This document shows positions 1 through 7,222 of a stretch of 37,207 nucleotides of DNA, piece by piece. Position 1 is the stretch's first letter. Each line of letters begins with the position of its first letter. The position numbers and the translations under genes were made by a program. This DNA comes from Colwellia sp. (GTDB lineage: Bacteria > Pseudomonadota > Gammaproteobacteria > Enterobacterales > Alteromonadaceae). The stretch lies in NCBI GenBank assembly GCA_022969215.1, contig JALJPA010000018.1, forward strand, positions 1 through 37,207. Reading direction: 5' to 3'. The notes beneath the pieces were generated by a model. It saw only the letters and a list, made by a program, of their open reading frames with translations, made no database searches and had not been told where the DNA came from.

Positions 1-2
1 CA

Positions 3-1007
3 GGCTGTTCGGTAGGTGTTATACAAGACAATCAATTGATTTTTTCCAAGGGTTACGGCTTGGCGAACTTAGAACATGACATCCCACTTTCAGCTGATTC
101 AATTTTCAGAATGGCATCGGTTTCTAAACAATTTACTGCAACAGCTGTGTTGTTATTAGCCGATGAAGGTTTAATCGATCTGCAAGAAGATATTCGCAGC
201 TACTTACCTGAATTAGCAGATTATGGCTCAAAAGTAACAGTGAATGCCATGTTAGGGCACTTTGCCGGTATGGGCGATTACGACATGGTCGGTGATTCAT
301 ACGAGGGTAAGGCAAAAGGTCAACATAACAGTTTGAAGTCTGCTGCAGGTGGCGAATTTCGCCTAGGCAATGAAGACTATCTTTCAATTGATGAGTTTTA
401 CCAAGTCGTTAAAAAGTTACCTTTAAAACGTAAACCCGATACAAAAATGGAATACAGCAATTTTGCCTATTTCCTTTTATCTATGTTGGTTGAAGAGAAG
501 AGCGGCATGACATTAAGAGAGTATTCTGAAAAGAATATTTTCAAACCTCTAGGCATGCAGCACACCTTTTTTAGTGATGACGCCAATGAAATTGTTAAGA
601 ACAGAGCTTCAGGTTATGCACCTTTAAAAGAAGGGGGGTATGAGACCAATATGACCAATTTATTTTGGGTTGGTGATGGCGGTTTACATACCAGCATTAC
701 TGAATTACTACTGTGGGACCAACAATTTTATAGCCCTAAACTAGGTAAAAATCCACAAGAATTTCTGCAGAAAATGCTGACTCCTAATAGTAAACATGAA
801 CTAGGTGGGAAGTTGTATGCCAATGGTCAATTTGTAAAGTATATGGATAAAATCACCAAGTACTCTCATTCGGGCGGTTGGCTAGGTACTTCTACTTATT
901 ACGCAAGAATACCTGAAGAAAAGCTGTCAGTAGCAGTGCTATGTAATGATGTTGGCCAGAGCCCAGGAAAGTATAGTAATCAAATATTGGATAGTTACTT
1001 TAATTAG
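3..1007 (+). CDS. Serine hydrolase, class C beta-lactamase/PBP4* family (5' end outside window)
   Basis: This is a serine hydrolase of the beta-lactamase class C / PBP4* / esterase fold, probably acting on peptides or esters in the envelope; the substrate cannot be told from sequence. The reading frame is open from base 3 to the left edge, so the true start lies outside. In the visible part I see the SxxK nucleophile motif (MASVSKQF, about base 110-135), the YxN motif (YSNFAYF, about base 450), and a C-terminal HSGGW motif (about base 865) in the place of KTG. The product ends LDSYFN. Its TAG stop overlaps the first base of the inverted repeat of the MITE-like element at 1007-1271, so the element's insertion may have set the present C-terminus. 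Confidence 0.85.
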   Translation, partial: GCSVGVIQDNQLIFSKGYGLANLEHDIPLSADSIFRMASVSKQFTATAVLLLADEGLIDLQEDIRSYLPELADYGSKVTVNAMLGHFAGMGDYDMVGDSYEGKAKGQHNSLKSAAGGEFRLGNEDYLSIDEFYQVVKKLPLKRKPDTKMEYSNFAYFLLSMLVEEKSGMTLREYSEKNIFKPLGMQHTFFSDDANEIVKNRASGYAPLKEGGYETNMTNLFWVGDGGLHTSITELLLWDQQFYSPKLGKNPQEFLQKMLTPNSKHELGGKLYANGQFVKYMDKITKYSHSGGWLGTSTYYARIPEEKLSVAVLCNDVGQSPGKYSNQILDSYFN

Positions 1008-1271
1008 GGCTTATTGACCGTCTTAGATTGCTTTTGCAGCAGTTTGCTGGGTATTTATACAAAGGTAGAGCCTTTGTAATGTGGTTGTTCCACATAAAAA
1101 GGTAATAACGCCGTAGAAGTGATCAACAAACGCAGCCCTATGGGTTCGGCTAAAAGCGTTTTACTCTTTGTTGAGTAGTATTTGCTTAGAATGACTAGGC
1201 TTCACACTACTCGCCGCGATTAAAATGCTTTTAGCTCGAACAAAATTTAACCTAAAACGGTCAACAAGCCC
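1007..1271. mobile_element. MITE-like element, 265 bp, with 21-bp terminal inverted repeats
   Basis: The ends 1007-1027 and 1251-1271 are inverted repeats matching at 18 of 21 positions (GGGCTTrTTGACCGTyTTAG). Inside are several perfect or near-perfect hairpins: 1059-1065 with 1071-1077 (ACAAAGG), 1079-1084 with 1090-1095 (ATGTGG), and a long arm 1143-1163 with 1221-1241 that encloses a GAGTAGT/ACTACTC pair at 1173-1179 and 1206-1212. There is no open reading frame of note. The size, the inverted ends and the strong secondary structure suit a non-autonomous transposable element. I could not see a clear target-site duplication, and no second copy lies in the window. Confidence 0.6.
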
Positions 1272-1296
1272 AAGTCTCTACGCCTAACAAATATCC

Positions 1297-1787
1297 TTAC
1301 TCAACCTGGAGTAAGGATATCACCCACTTCTGCAACGCATCTTCATTGTATCTAGGATGCCAAGCGGCAATAACATCAAATTCAAAACCTCTGATAATTA
1401 GTTTTAAGTGTGGTGATTCTTGCCTTAAAGTAGCGACGAGTTTAGGTAATACTACCTGCGGAGTATAATCTGTGGCAGCAATAACAAAAGTACCTACTAT
1501 GGTTTCTGGCTCAAAAATGCTAGGTGATAACAACGCCTTAAAATCATTCAAAAATTTATCAACATTGTGTGATCACTCTTCTGCGAACGGTGTTGGCAGG
1601 AAGCCATTGGTTTTTATCAGCAACAATCGGTCATCAAAAGTATCACGTAATTTTTTAAAATTTCACTTACTGCTTGTTGCATTAGCCCTTACTGATTAGC
1701 GGTTTTGGAGGCGTTTTTTTCACGGTTCAATGCCTGAAAAACCCTTAACTTTTTTATTTCTCTCCAATGCAGGCAGTAAATATTCAT
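1297..1787 (-). pseudogene. Decayed LysR-family regulator, truncated copy of the 3268-4158 gene
   Basis: This is a broken duplicate of the intact LysR gene at 3268-4158. DNA identity is high over both ends: the same HTH-region words appear near 1600-1735, and the same C-terminus (VIAAWHPRYNEDALQKWVIS) near 1300-1370. About 400 bp from the middle of the effector domain is gone; the junction near 1376-1386 fuses 'LIIRGFEF' to 'DVIAAWHP'. A premature TGA is visible (complement of TCA at 1573-1575), and the start region near 1785-1787 has drifted. The remnant points away from nirK, where a divergent regulator would normally sit. No functional DNA-binding protein is expected. Confidence 0.8.
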
Positions 1788-1882
1788 CATAAAAACTATG
1801 CACTTAGCATCATTATTTCAGTAATATATTATCCTCGCTATTCTCAGGGGTAAGTATATATTAGAGGTCGTTTATTATTTCA

Positions 1883-1896
1883 TCAGCTCAAGCTGA
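1883..1896. promoter_or_regulatory. Short palindrome in the nirK leader
   Basis: TCAGCT and AGCTGA form 6-bp arms separated by two bases, 25 bases upstream of the nirK start. It may be an operator half-pair or chance. I saw no FNR/NNR-type TTGAT-N4-ATCAA box in the nirK upstream region. Confidence 0.2.
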
Positions 1897-1921
1897 ACTT
1901 ATTTTATATCAAGGACTTAAT

Positions 1922-3043
1922 ATGAATAATGTAAAAGTAATAATGTCAGTTTTTATCATGGTTACCGCATTGGCTTTTCCGGTGGCAGCTACTAGTTCGG
2001 AATCTGGCGGCTTAGCGGGATTTAAAGTTAGCAAACAATTTCAAGGCGAAAAACTTAAACGTGTTGTACAAAAAATGGTGGCACCACCAAACTTCCCGAT
2101 CCATGAACAAGTGGTTACTGAAAATAAAATTGTTCAAGTTCGCTTAGTTATTGAAGAGAAAGAAGTTGAAGTGAGCCCAGGCGCGTTCATGTGGCAAATG
2201 ACCTTTAATGGCACGGCTCCAGGTCCTATGATTGTTGCTCATGAAGGTGATTACATAGAATTAACATTAGTTAATCCAACGTCAAATACACTCTTACATA
2301 ATATTGACTTACATGCCTTTACCGGTGCTATGGGGGGAGGTCTGCTAACGGAAGTTGCTCCCGGGCAAGAAGTAACCGTGCGTTTTAAAGCCACTAAAGC
2401 TGGAACCTTTGTTTATCACTGTGCACCAGGAGGCGCAATGATACCATGGCATGTTGTCTCAGGAATGAATGGTGCGATTACTATTTTGCCCAAAGATGGG
2501 TTAAAGGACAAAGACGGCAATAGAATTAGCTATGATAAAGCCTATTATATAGGTGGTCAGGATTTCTATTTACCTAAAGATGAGCAAGGTAATTATAAAC
2601 GTTTTTCGGCACCCGTAATGGGTATGGCCGATATGTTAGCAACAATGAAAACATTAACACCTACTCACTTACCTTTTAATGGCGTTGTTGGTGCCATGAC
2701 TGGGGCGAATGCACTTAACGCTAAAGTGGGTGACACACTATTGATTGTGCATTCACAAGCTAATCGTCAAGCTTATCCACATTTAATAGGCGGCCATGGT
2801 AATTATGTTTGGGAAACTGGCTCATTTAATGATGCCCCTGCAACGAACCAAGAAACGTGGTCAATTGCTGCTGGAGCCGCAGGTGCTGCAATTTATACTT
2901 TTAAGCAACCAGGGATTTATGCTTATGTTAGCCATAATCTTATTGAAGCCATCTTGATGGGAAGTATTGCACATTTTCAAGTGACGGGTGAATGGAATAA
3001 TGATTTACAGCAACAACTAGTAGCGCCAAGAGCAATTAAATAA
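1922..3043 (+). CDS. nirK: Copper-containing nitrite reductase (NirK)
   Basis: Periplasmic two-domain cupredoxin enzyme reducing nitrite to nitric oxide. Residues 1-24 look like a signal peptide. The type 1 copper ligands fit H126, C167, H177 and M182, and the type 2 ligands H131, H166 and H338. The catalytic pair fits D129 (HNIDLH) and H287 (PHLIGGHG), with I289 next to it, in the positions of Asp98, His255 and Ile257 of the Alcaligenes enzyme as I remember it. The 373-residue length is normal for the plain two-domain class, without a fused cytochrome or extra cupredoxin. AAGGA lies six bases before the ATG. No nitric oxide reductase, nirV or NO-sensing regulator is in the window. It is flanked by two copies of one LysR gene, the upstream one dead. 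Confidence 0.95.
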   Translation: MNNVKVIMSVFIMVTALAFPVAATSSESGGLAGFKVSKQFQGEKLKRVVQKMVAPPNFPIHEQVVTENKIVQVRLVIEEKEVEVSPGAFMWQMTFNGTAPGPMIVAHEGDYIELTLVNPTSNTLLHNIDLHAFTGAMGGGLLTEVAPGQEVTVRFKATKAGTFVYHCAPGGAMIPWHVVSGMNGAITILPKDGLKDKDGNRISYDKAYYIGGQDFYLPKDEQGNYKRFSAPVMGMADMLATMKTLTPTHLPFNGVVGAMTGANALNAKVGDTLLIVHSQANRQAYPHLIGGHGNYVWETGSFNDAPATNQETWSIAAGAAGAAIYTFKQPGIYAYVSHNLIEAILMGSIAHFQVTGEWNNDLQQQLVAPRAIK

Positions 3044-3052
3044 TAGGGTATG

Positions 3053-3074
3053 CAGCTAACTCAGGGGTTAGCTG
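3053..3074 (+). terminator. Hairpin after nirK
   Basis: CAGCTAAC and GTTAGCTG form a perfect 8-bp stem with a 6-base loop, nine bases after the nirK stop. There is no U-tract after it, so it may act as an mRNA 3'-end hairpin or a Rho-assisted stop rather than a classical terminator. Confidence 0.45.
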
Positions 3075-3078
3075 TAAA

Positions 3079-3221
3079 CGTCATCTTCGAGGTTTCTGAT
3101 CGAAGAACCATTGTATTTTAGAAACTGGATCCAGGACAATAAGCTCAGGAGAATATGCTCCTGCATTGTCTAATAAGTGCCATCCACGGCACGTCCGATT
3201 AAGACACCACGGGGATGACGA
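3079..3221. repeat. Palindromic intergenic element with CGTCATC/GATGACG ends
   Basis: The stretch begins CGTCATC (3079-3085) and ends GATGACG (3215-3221). Inside lie a stem of CAGGAG (3146-3151) with CTCCTG (3158-3163) and an outer pair GACAAT (3135-3140) with ATTGTC (3165-3170). The words 'TGATCGAAGAACCAT' and 'CTGGATCC' are typical, in my memory, of palindromic intergenic repeats scattered in Shewanella/Colwellia-type genomes. There is no coding potential. It fills the space between nirK and the convergent LysR gene. Confidence 0.55.
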
Positions 3222-3267
3222 ACCTGAGCCATATGCATAGGCACCATTAGACCCTTCTTACTTATCT

Positions 3268-4158
3268 TTACTCACTCTCAACCTCGAGTAATGATATTAC
3301 CCACTTTTGTAATGCATCTTCATTGTATCTAGGATGCCAAGCGGCAATAACATCAAATTTATCAGGTGATTGCTCTAGCTCAATCTCAATTAAGTCCAAA
3401 CCTTTAATGGCTCTTGAGGGCAGAAAAGAAATTGAATCAGTGGTTTCAAGGTACATGGGCACAATCGAGAAACACGGCGCTGAGACTACAATATTACGTT
3501 TTAAGCCAAATTTTTTGAACCAGTCATCAATCGAACCTTTAAAGTTTGGCCGAGAAGGTGAGGCGATAATACTGGGATATTTGGCAATATCAGTTAGCGT
3601 GGGCTTAGTATTAGCGATAGATGAATTCGGTGATGCCACACAAACATGATGCTCTTCAAACAGCTTTAAAATCGGGTAGCTATCCGGGATGTAATCAGGA
3701 AAAGCGATGGCTAAATTGACTTTGCCGCTTTCCATTAAGTCATGCAGTTTATCAATTTCAAAATCTCTAACGATGAGTTTTAAATGCGGTGACTCTCGGC
3801 GCAAAGTTGCCACTAGTTTAGGTAATACTACTTGCTGTGCATAGTCAGTGGCAGCAATAACGAAAGTACCTTCTATAGTTTTTGGCTCAAAAATGCTCGG
3901 TGATAATAAGGCCTTAAAATCATTTAATAGCTTATCAACATTGTGCGATAACGCTTCTGCGAACGGTGTTGGCAGGAAACCATTGGTCTTTCTCAGAAAC
4001 AACCGGTCATCAAAAGTATTACGTAATTTTTTTAAGTGCTCACTTACCGCTTGTTGCGTTAGACCTAACTGGTTAGCGGCTTTCGAGGCGTTTTCTTCAC
4101 GAATAAGCGCCTGGAAAACCCTCAGCTGTTTAATGTCTAACCTATCTAATTTACTCAT
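3268..4158 (-). CDS. LysR-family transcriptional regulator
   Basis: A DNA-binding regulator of normal LysR length (296 residues). The winged helix-turn-helix is at about residues 6-65 (LRVFQALIREENASKAANQL, then QQAVSEHLKKL), followed by a type 2 periplasmic-binding-fold effector domain at about 92-290. The ligand is unknown. It is divergent from the short SDR gene at 4359, and two dyads lie in the gap between them (4215-4229 and 4291-4309), so the SDR gene is the likeliest target. Its DNA is clearly duplicated in the damaged copy at 1297-1787, on the other side of nirK. Whether it controls nirK is not shown by the sequence. Confidence 0.9.
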   Translation of the reverse strand: MSKLDRLDIKQLRVFQALIREENASKAANQLGLTQQAVSEHLKKLRNTFDDRLFLRKTNGFLPTPFAEALSHNVDKLLNDFKALLSPSIFEPKTIEGTFVIAATDYAQQVVLPKLVATLRRESPHLKLIVRDFEIDKLHDLMESGKVNLAIAFPDYIPDSYPILKLFEEHHVCVASPNSSIANTKPTLTDIAKYPSIIASPSRPNFKGSIDDWFKKFGLKRNIVVSAPCFSIVPMYLETTDSISFLPSRAIKGLDLIEIELEQSPDKFDVIAAWHPRYNEDALQKWVISLLEVESE

Positions 4159-4214
4159 TATTACTAACCCTCATAAACACCTATTGCTAAATCTACCGCT
4201 AAACCTTCGGTATA

Positions 4215-4229
4215 ACAAGAATATCTTGT
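4215..4229. promoter_or_regulatory. Candidate LysR box between LysR and SDR genes
   Basis: ACAAGA-ATA-TCTTGT is a 15-bp dyad 56 bases upstream of the LysR start on the reverse strand. It has the T-N11-A shape of LysR-type autoregulatory sites. The assignment is by position and symmetry only. Confidence 0.4.
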
Positions 4230-4290
4230 ATCACTAACAATAAATGTTTGTTTCTAATTGTTCTGATGGCTCAGTAAACTCTCTTCATCA

Positions 4291-4309
4291 AGTCGAAACA
4301 CTTTCGACT
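4291..4309. promoter_or_regulatory. Perfect 19-bp dyad upstream of the SDR gene
   Basis: AGTCGAAA and TTTCGACT are perfect 8-bp arms around CAC, 49 bases before the SDR start. This could be an operator or a leader hairpin. It is not followed by a T-run, so it is not a terminator. Confidence 0.4.
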
Positions 4310-4358
4310 AAGTAATAGCAATCCTATATAAAATTATAAAATAGAAATGGAGCAGACA

Positions 4359-4964
4359 ATGAAAACAGTTATTTTAATCGGTGCATTAGGAAAAATGGGT
4401 CAAGCAGCATTAACAGGTTTAGGTAACCATAATGTGATTACCGCTGGTCGCTCAGGTGAGGTTGACCATATTGTTGATATCACTAGTGAAGAATCGATTC
4501 GTGCCTTATATAAAAAAGTGGGTCACTTTGATGCGGTAGTCAATACGGTAGGTTTTTGTGAATATGCCAATTTTATCGAAATGACAGCAGTACAATGGAT
4601 GACAACTATCATGAGTAAAATGATGGGGCAGATAAACTTAGTGCGTATCGGTCAAGAATATATTGCTGACAGTGGCTCGTTTACCTTAATCAGTGGTATT
4701 TTGAATAAGAAACCTATTCCTTTTGCCATTGCCGATGCAACCACCAGTGGCGCCATTGATACTTTTGTAAAATGTGTCTCGTTAGAGATGCCAAGAAATA
4801 TCCGCATCAATGTAGTGAATCCAACGGTATTGGCTGAAGCATGGCATGTTTATGGTGAAATGATGCCAGGGTTTCAACCTGTGCCGGGTAAATTAGTTGG
4901 TAAAGCATTTGAGCGCTCAGTGGATGGTTTTATCACCGGTGAAGTTATCGTAGTAGATGCTTAA
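4359..4964 (+). CDS. Short-chain dehydrogenase/reductase-like protein
   Basis: A compact NAD(P)-binding SDR-type protein of about 201 residues, shorter than classical SDRs (about 250). The start at 4359 is chosen because GGAG at 4349-4352 lies six bases before it; an ATG at 4347 would add four residues (MEQT) but has no ribosome site. The nucleotide loop is IGALGKMG (residues 6-13), and 'VVNTVGF' stands where SDRs have NNAG. The usual YxxxK catalytic pair is not visible: the matching stretch reads ADATTSGAIDTFVK, as in a subgroup of short SDRs annotated without the tyrosine. Its reaction is therefore unknown. It is divergent from the LysR gene and probably controlled by it. Confidence 0.8.
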   Translation: MKTVILIGALGKMGQAALTGLGNHNVITAGRSGEVDHIVDITSEESIRALYKKVGHFDAVVNTVGFCEYANFIEMTAVQWMTTIMSKMMGQINLVRIGQEYIADSGSFTLISGILNKKPIPFAIADATTSGAIDTFVKCVSLEMPRNIRINVVNPTVLAEAWHVYGEMMPGFQPVPGKLVGKAFERSVDGFITGEVIVVDA

Positions 4965-5006
4965 TTCATTCAATTTTTAATAATCACTTTTTATGGTGAT
5001 GATATT

Positions 5007-5037
5007 AAAAAGGCCAGCGTTAAAGCTGGCATTTTCT
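5007..5037. terminator. Bidirectional terminator between SDR and GNAT genes
   Basis: GCCAGC (5013-5018) and GCTGGC (5025-5030) form a stem with a 6-base loop. A-rich sequence lies on the left and ATTTTCTT on the right. It is placed between two convergent genes and can serve both. Confidence 0.75.
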
Positions 5038-5060
5038 TGAGTAATATAAGGCTATATGGA

Positions 5061-5528
5061 TTAAATTTCTTTAATCATATGCAGGATTTCTGCTTCAAAG
5101 CCTAATTTTTGGTAAAAGCCCTGCGCTTTGTCGTTATGGGCAAAGACCTCAAGGTGTAATAAGCGATAACCTTGTTTTTTAGCCCATTTTTCTGCTGCGG
5201 TTATTAATGCTTTGCCAACGCCTAAACCTTGTGCTTTTGGGCATACAGCAAGTAAAGGCACAGTACCGCAGGCTTCACCTGAGACATCATCTTTATGTGC
5301 ACGAGTATGAATAAAGCCAAGTGCTTCTTTGTCTTGCTCAGCAATAAAGGTCGCTTGCAGTGGTGATGAGTTCGCGAATACTTCAGCAAAATAGTCATCG
5401 TGCATCTTTTGTACCGCGTCATCGCTATGCCAGGGTAAACCTGCTACTTCAGCTAAACGTGGCGACAGCCCAAAAATGAACTCACGGTCAGTGCCGTTAG
5501 CAGGGCGAATAATTAAATCTTTGCTCAT
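5061..5528 (-). CDS. GNAT-family N-acetyltransferase
   Basis: A 155-residue acetyl-CoA-dependent acyltransferase of the GNAT fold. The acetyl-CoA loop (motif A) reads CPKAQGLGVGKALI around residues 92-105, and a typical C-terminal 'NDKAQGFYQKLGFE' strand-helix follows. The start has AGAGATAAC just upstream on the reverse strand. The substrate cannot be told; the family acts on amines of small molecules or proteins. It stands alone between a shared terminator and the thioredoxin-like gene, which runs in the same direction. Confidence 0.85.
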   Translation of the reverse strand: MSKDLIIRPANGTDREFIFGLSPRLAEVAGLPWHSDDAVQKMHDDYFAEVFANSSPLQATFIAEQDKEALGFIHTRAHKDDVSGEACGTVPLLAVCPKAQGLGVGKALITAAEKWAKKQGYRLLHLEVFAHNDKAQGFYQKLGFEAEILHMIKEI

Positions 5529-5601
5529 GTTATCTCTTTAATGGCTACTACTAAGGGGTAAATATAACCCCTTGTTAATATCTTCACACTATATATTTTG
5601 C

Positions 5602-6093
5602 TTACCAACTAGCCCAAGCTATGCGCCACCATAAACCAAATAAACTCACATAACCTGTGGTGAAATTAACGAGTTCGCCTTGGTCAATCACCATTACTAA
5701 AGGCGTTACTTGCACACCCAGTGATCTGGCTATGTCATTGTTATCGTCGTTGATGACCTTAAATTGATACTCTTCTGTTGCCATGTAAGTTTTTAGTGTC
5801 TCACTATCACCCGATTGCATGGCAATAGTGTAAACAGGGTAATACTGTGACAGTGTATCAACCGAAGGACTAACCACAGAACAAACCGGACACCAGGTAC
5901 CCCAAAAATACACTAAAATTGGCTGCTCAAAACTCAATGCTTTTAAATCTATGACTTCGTTATTAATCGTCAGCCCTTGTAGCTCTGGCAGCGCTTGTCG
6001 ATCCATATCTTTAGTTCGCCATGTATCTACGGCAAAGCTCATGAGAAGAAAAATCACAGTAAAAATAGCAATTTGTTTTAACCAATATTTCAT
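5602..6093 (-). CDS. Membrane-anchored thioredoxin-like disulfide oxidoreductase (ScsD/TlpA type)
   Basis: A 163-residue periplasmic thioredoxin-fold protein held by an N-terminal membrane helix (residues about 7-22). The redox motif is WCPVC (C68 and C71) and the cis-proline motif is VTP (P131). This fits the TlpA/ResA/ScsD group, which reduces or protects cysteines in the envelope. The C-terminus ends in an aromatic stretch (FGLWWRIAW) that also occurs in ScsD-like proteins. No scsB, ccm or dsbD partner is next to it. The role could be in envelope thiol repair or copper tolerance; this is an inference from the family only. Confidence 0.85.
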   Translation of the reverse strand: MKYWLKQIAIFTVIFLLMSFAVDTWRTKDMDRQALPELQGLTINNEVIDLKALSFEQPILVYFWGTWCPVCSVVSPSVDTLSQYYPVYTIAMQSGDSETLKTYMATEEYQFKVINDDNNDIARSLGVQVTPLVMVIDQGELVNFTTGYVSLFGLWWRIAWASW

Positions 6094-6187
6094 TTATCGA
6101 TTCTTATTTGTTGAGTTATTTTATTTATATCTCCATCTTAAATAAATGAAAGCATGTAGTCTTTTTAAATTTGTAACTGAACAATTG

Positions 6188-6225
6188 AAAAAGGCTCGAT
6201 AAATTAATATCGAGCCTTTTCTTTC
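6188..6225. terminator. Strong rho-independent terminator
   Basis: AAAGGCTCGATA and TATCGAGCCTTT form a near-perfect stem of about 13 bp with a 6-base loop and T/A runs on both sides. It ends the leftward isochorismatase-family gene. Confidence 0.85.
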
Positions 6226-6261
6226 ATCACTGTGAAGCAGAGAGTACTACTTTATCAACGA

Positions 6262-7029
6262 TTACTTCCAAGGCTTATTTGGATCCATCTTGAACAAGTA
6301 TTCCATAAATATACGTGTTACTGGTGCTGCGGTATCAGTACGAGCATGGTCACGTTGTAACTCTGCTGGCACAACATTCCAAGTAATACGCTCAACACCG
6401 GCTTTTTCCATTCTACGCATACCGTTGTCATGGCTTAGTTGAGTAATACTGCCAACAGTATCTTCAGGTACATAAACATCGTAACCATTCTTTTCAGCTT
6501 CAATGGCCGGGTAGGCTAGACAAACATCGGTCCATAAACCCGCCATGATTAATTTCTTTCGGCCAGTGGCCGCCACCGCTTTAACAAACTCAGGTTCTTC
6601 CCAAGCATTTACATTGGTACGATCGATAAAAACAGCGTTAGGCGCGAGTTTTCTTAATTCTTCAATCATGGGTTGTGAGCCATTTAAGCCAACACCTACA
6701 TGGGAGAAAATTATCGGTAAGTCATACATTACCGCCGTTTTAATCAAGCCAGTCATATTATTGATTAACTCTTCATGGTCAATATTACGTACACCCATTA
6801 AAATATGTGGTTGGTAATCAATTAAGATTAAGGCTGAATTCTCAGGCGATAAAAACGGGTCTTCATTAACGGCACGTTTTGGAGTGCCTTGATAACCGTC
6901 TGGGTAAGTTGCTACGCCATTAACAGTTTTAATATCGGTGGCTTGAGTAGTCATTGAGCCAAACGTTGAGGTTAGGGCTACAGCTAAAGTAAGTACAGGC
7001 AGTAATGCTTTCATTGGTTTCATAATCAT
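6262..7029 (-). CDS. Exported isochorismatase-family (YcaC-like) hydrolase
   Basis: A 255-residue cysteine hydrolase of the isochorismatase superfamily. Residues 1-30 form a signal peptide ending near TQA, so the enzyme should be periplasmic, which is less common for the family. D71 (LILIDYQ) and C170 (GLWTDVC) are the catalytic Asp and Cys. The line DRTNVNAWEEPEF at 136-148 resembles the YcaC subgroup, where an Arg-x-x-x-x-Ala-Trp segment replaces the usual lysine line. YcaC-like proteins have no settled substrate. The LysR gene just upstream on the same strand may regulate it, but the 193-base gap and lack of divergence leave this open. Confidence 0.85.
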   Translation of the reverse strand: MIMKPMKALLPVLTLAVALTSTFGSMTTQATDIKTVNGVATYPDGYQGTPKRAVNEDPFLSPENSALILIDYQPHILMGVRNIDHEELINNMTGLIKTAVMYDLPIIFSHVGVGLNGSQPMIEELRKLAPNAVFIDRTNVNAWEEPEFVKAVAATGRKKLIMAGLWTDVCLAYPAIEAEKNGYDVYVPEDTVGSITQLSHDNGMRRMEKAGVERITWNVVPAELQRDHARTDTAAPVTRIFMEYLFKMDPNKPWK

Positions 7030-7222
7030 CTCTATTGTTTAGTAGAAGTTAAAATAACTTGTTTGCTTTAGCCATGTGTCTCGGCTAACGGGTGAAACAA
7101 ATGTTATTTCATTTCCATATAAAGATTAATGTGGCAAATGGAAAGGTATTGTCTCCGTTTAGTGCCTAATAGGATGTGAGGATAATGGCTAACTAACGGA
7201 TTACATGATTTACAGGTTTTGA

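Noticed and set aside
3848-4237. Open frame of 129 codons on the plus strand
   Set aside because: It lies inside the LysR gene on the opposite strand, has no family match by eye and no ribosome site; the duplicated copy shows the same shadow frame.
7085-7115. TGAAA/TTTCA pair upstream of the isochorismatase-family gene
   Set aside because: Short arms in AT-rich DNA with no second copy nearby; not enough to call an operator.
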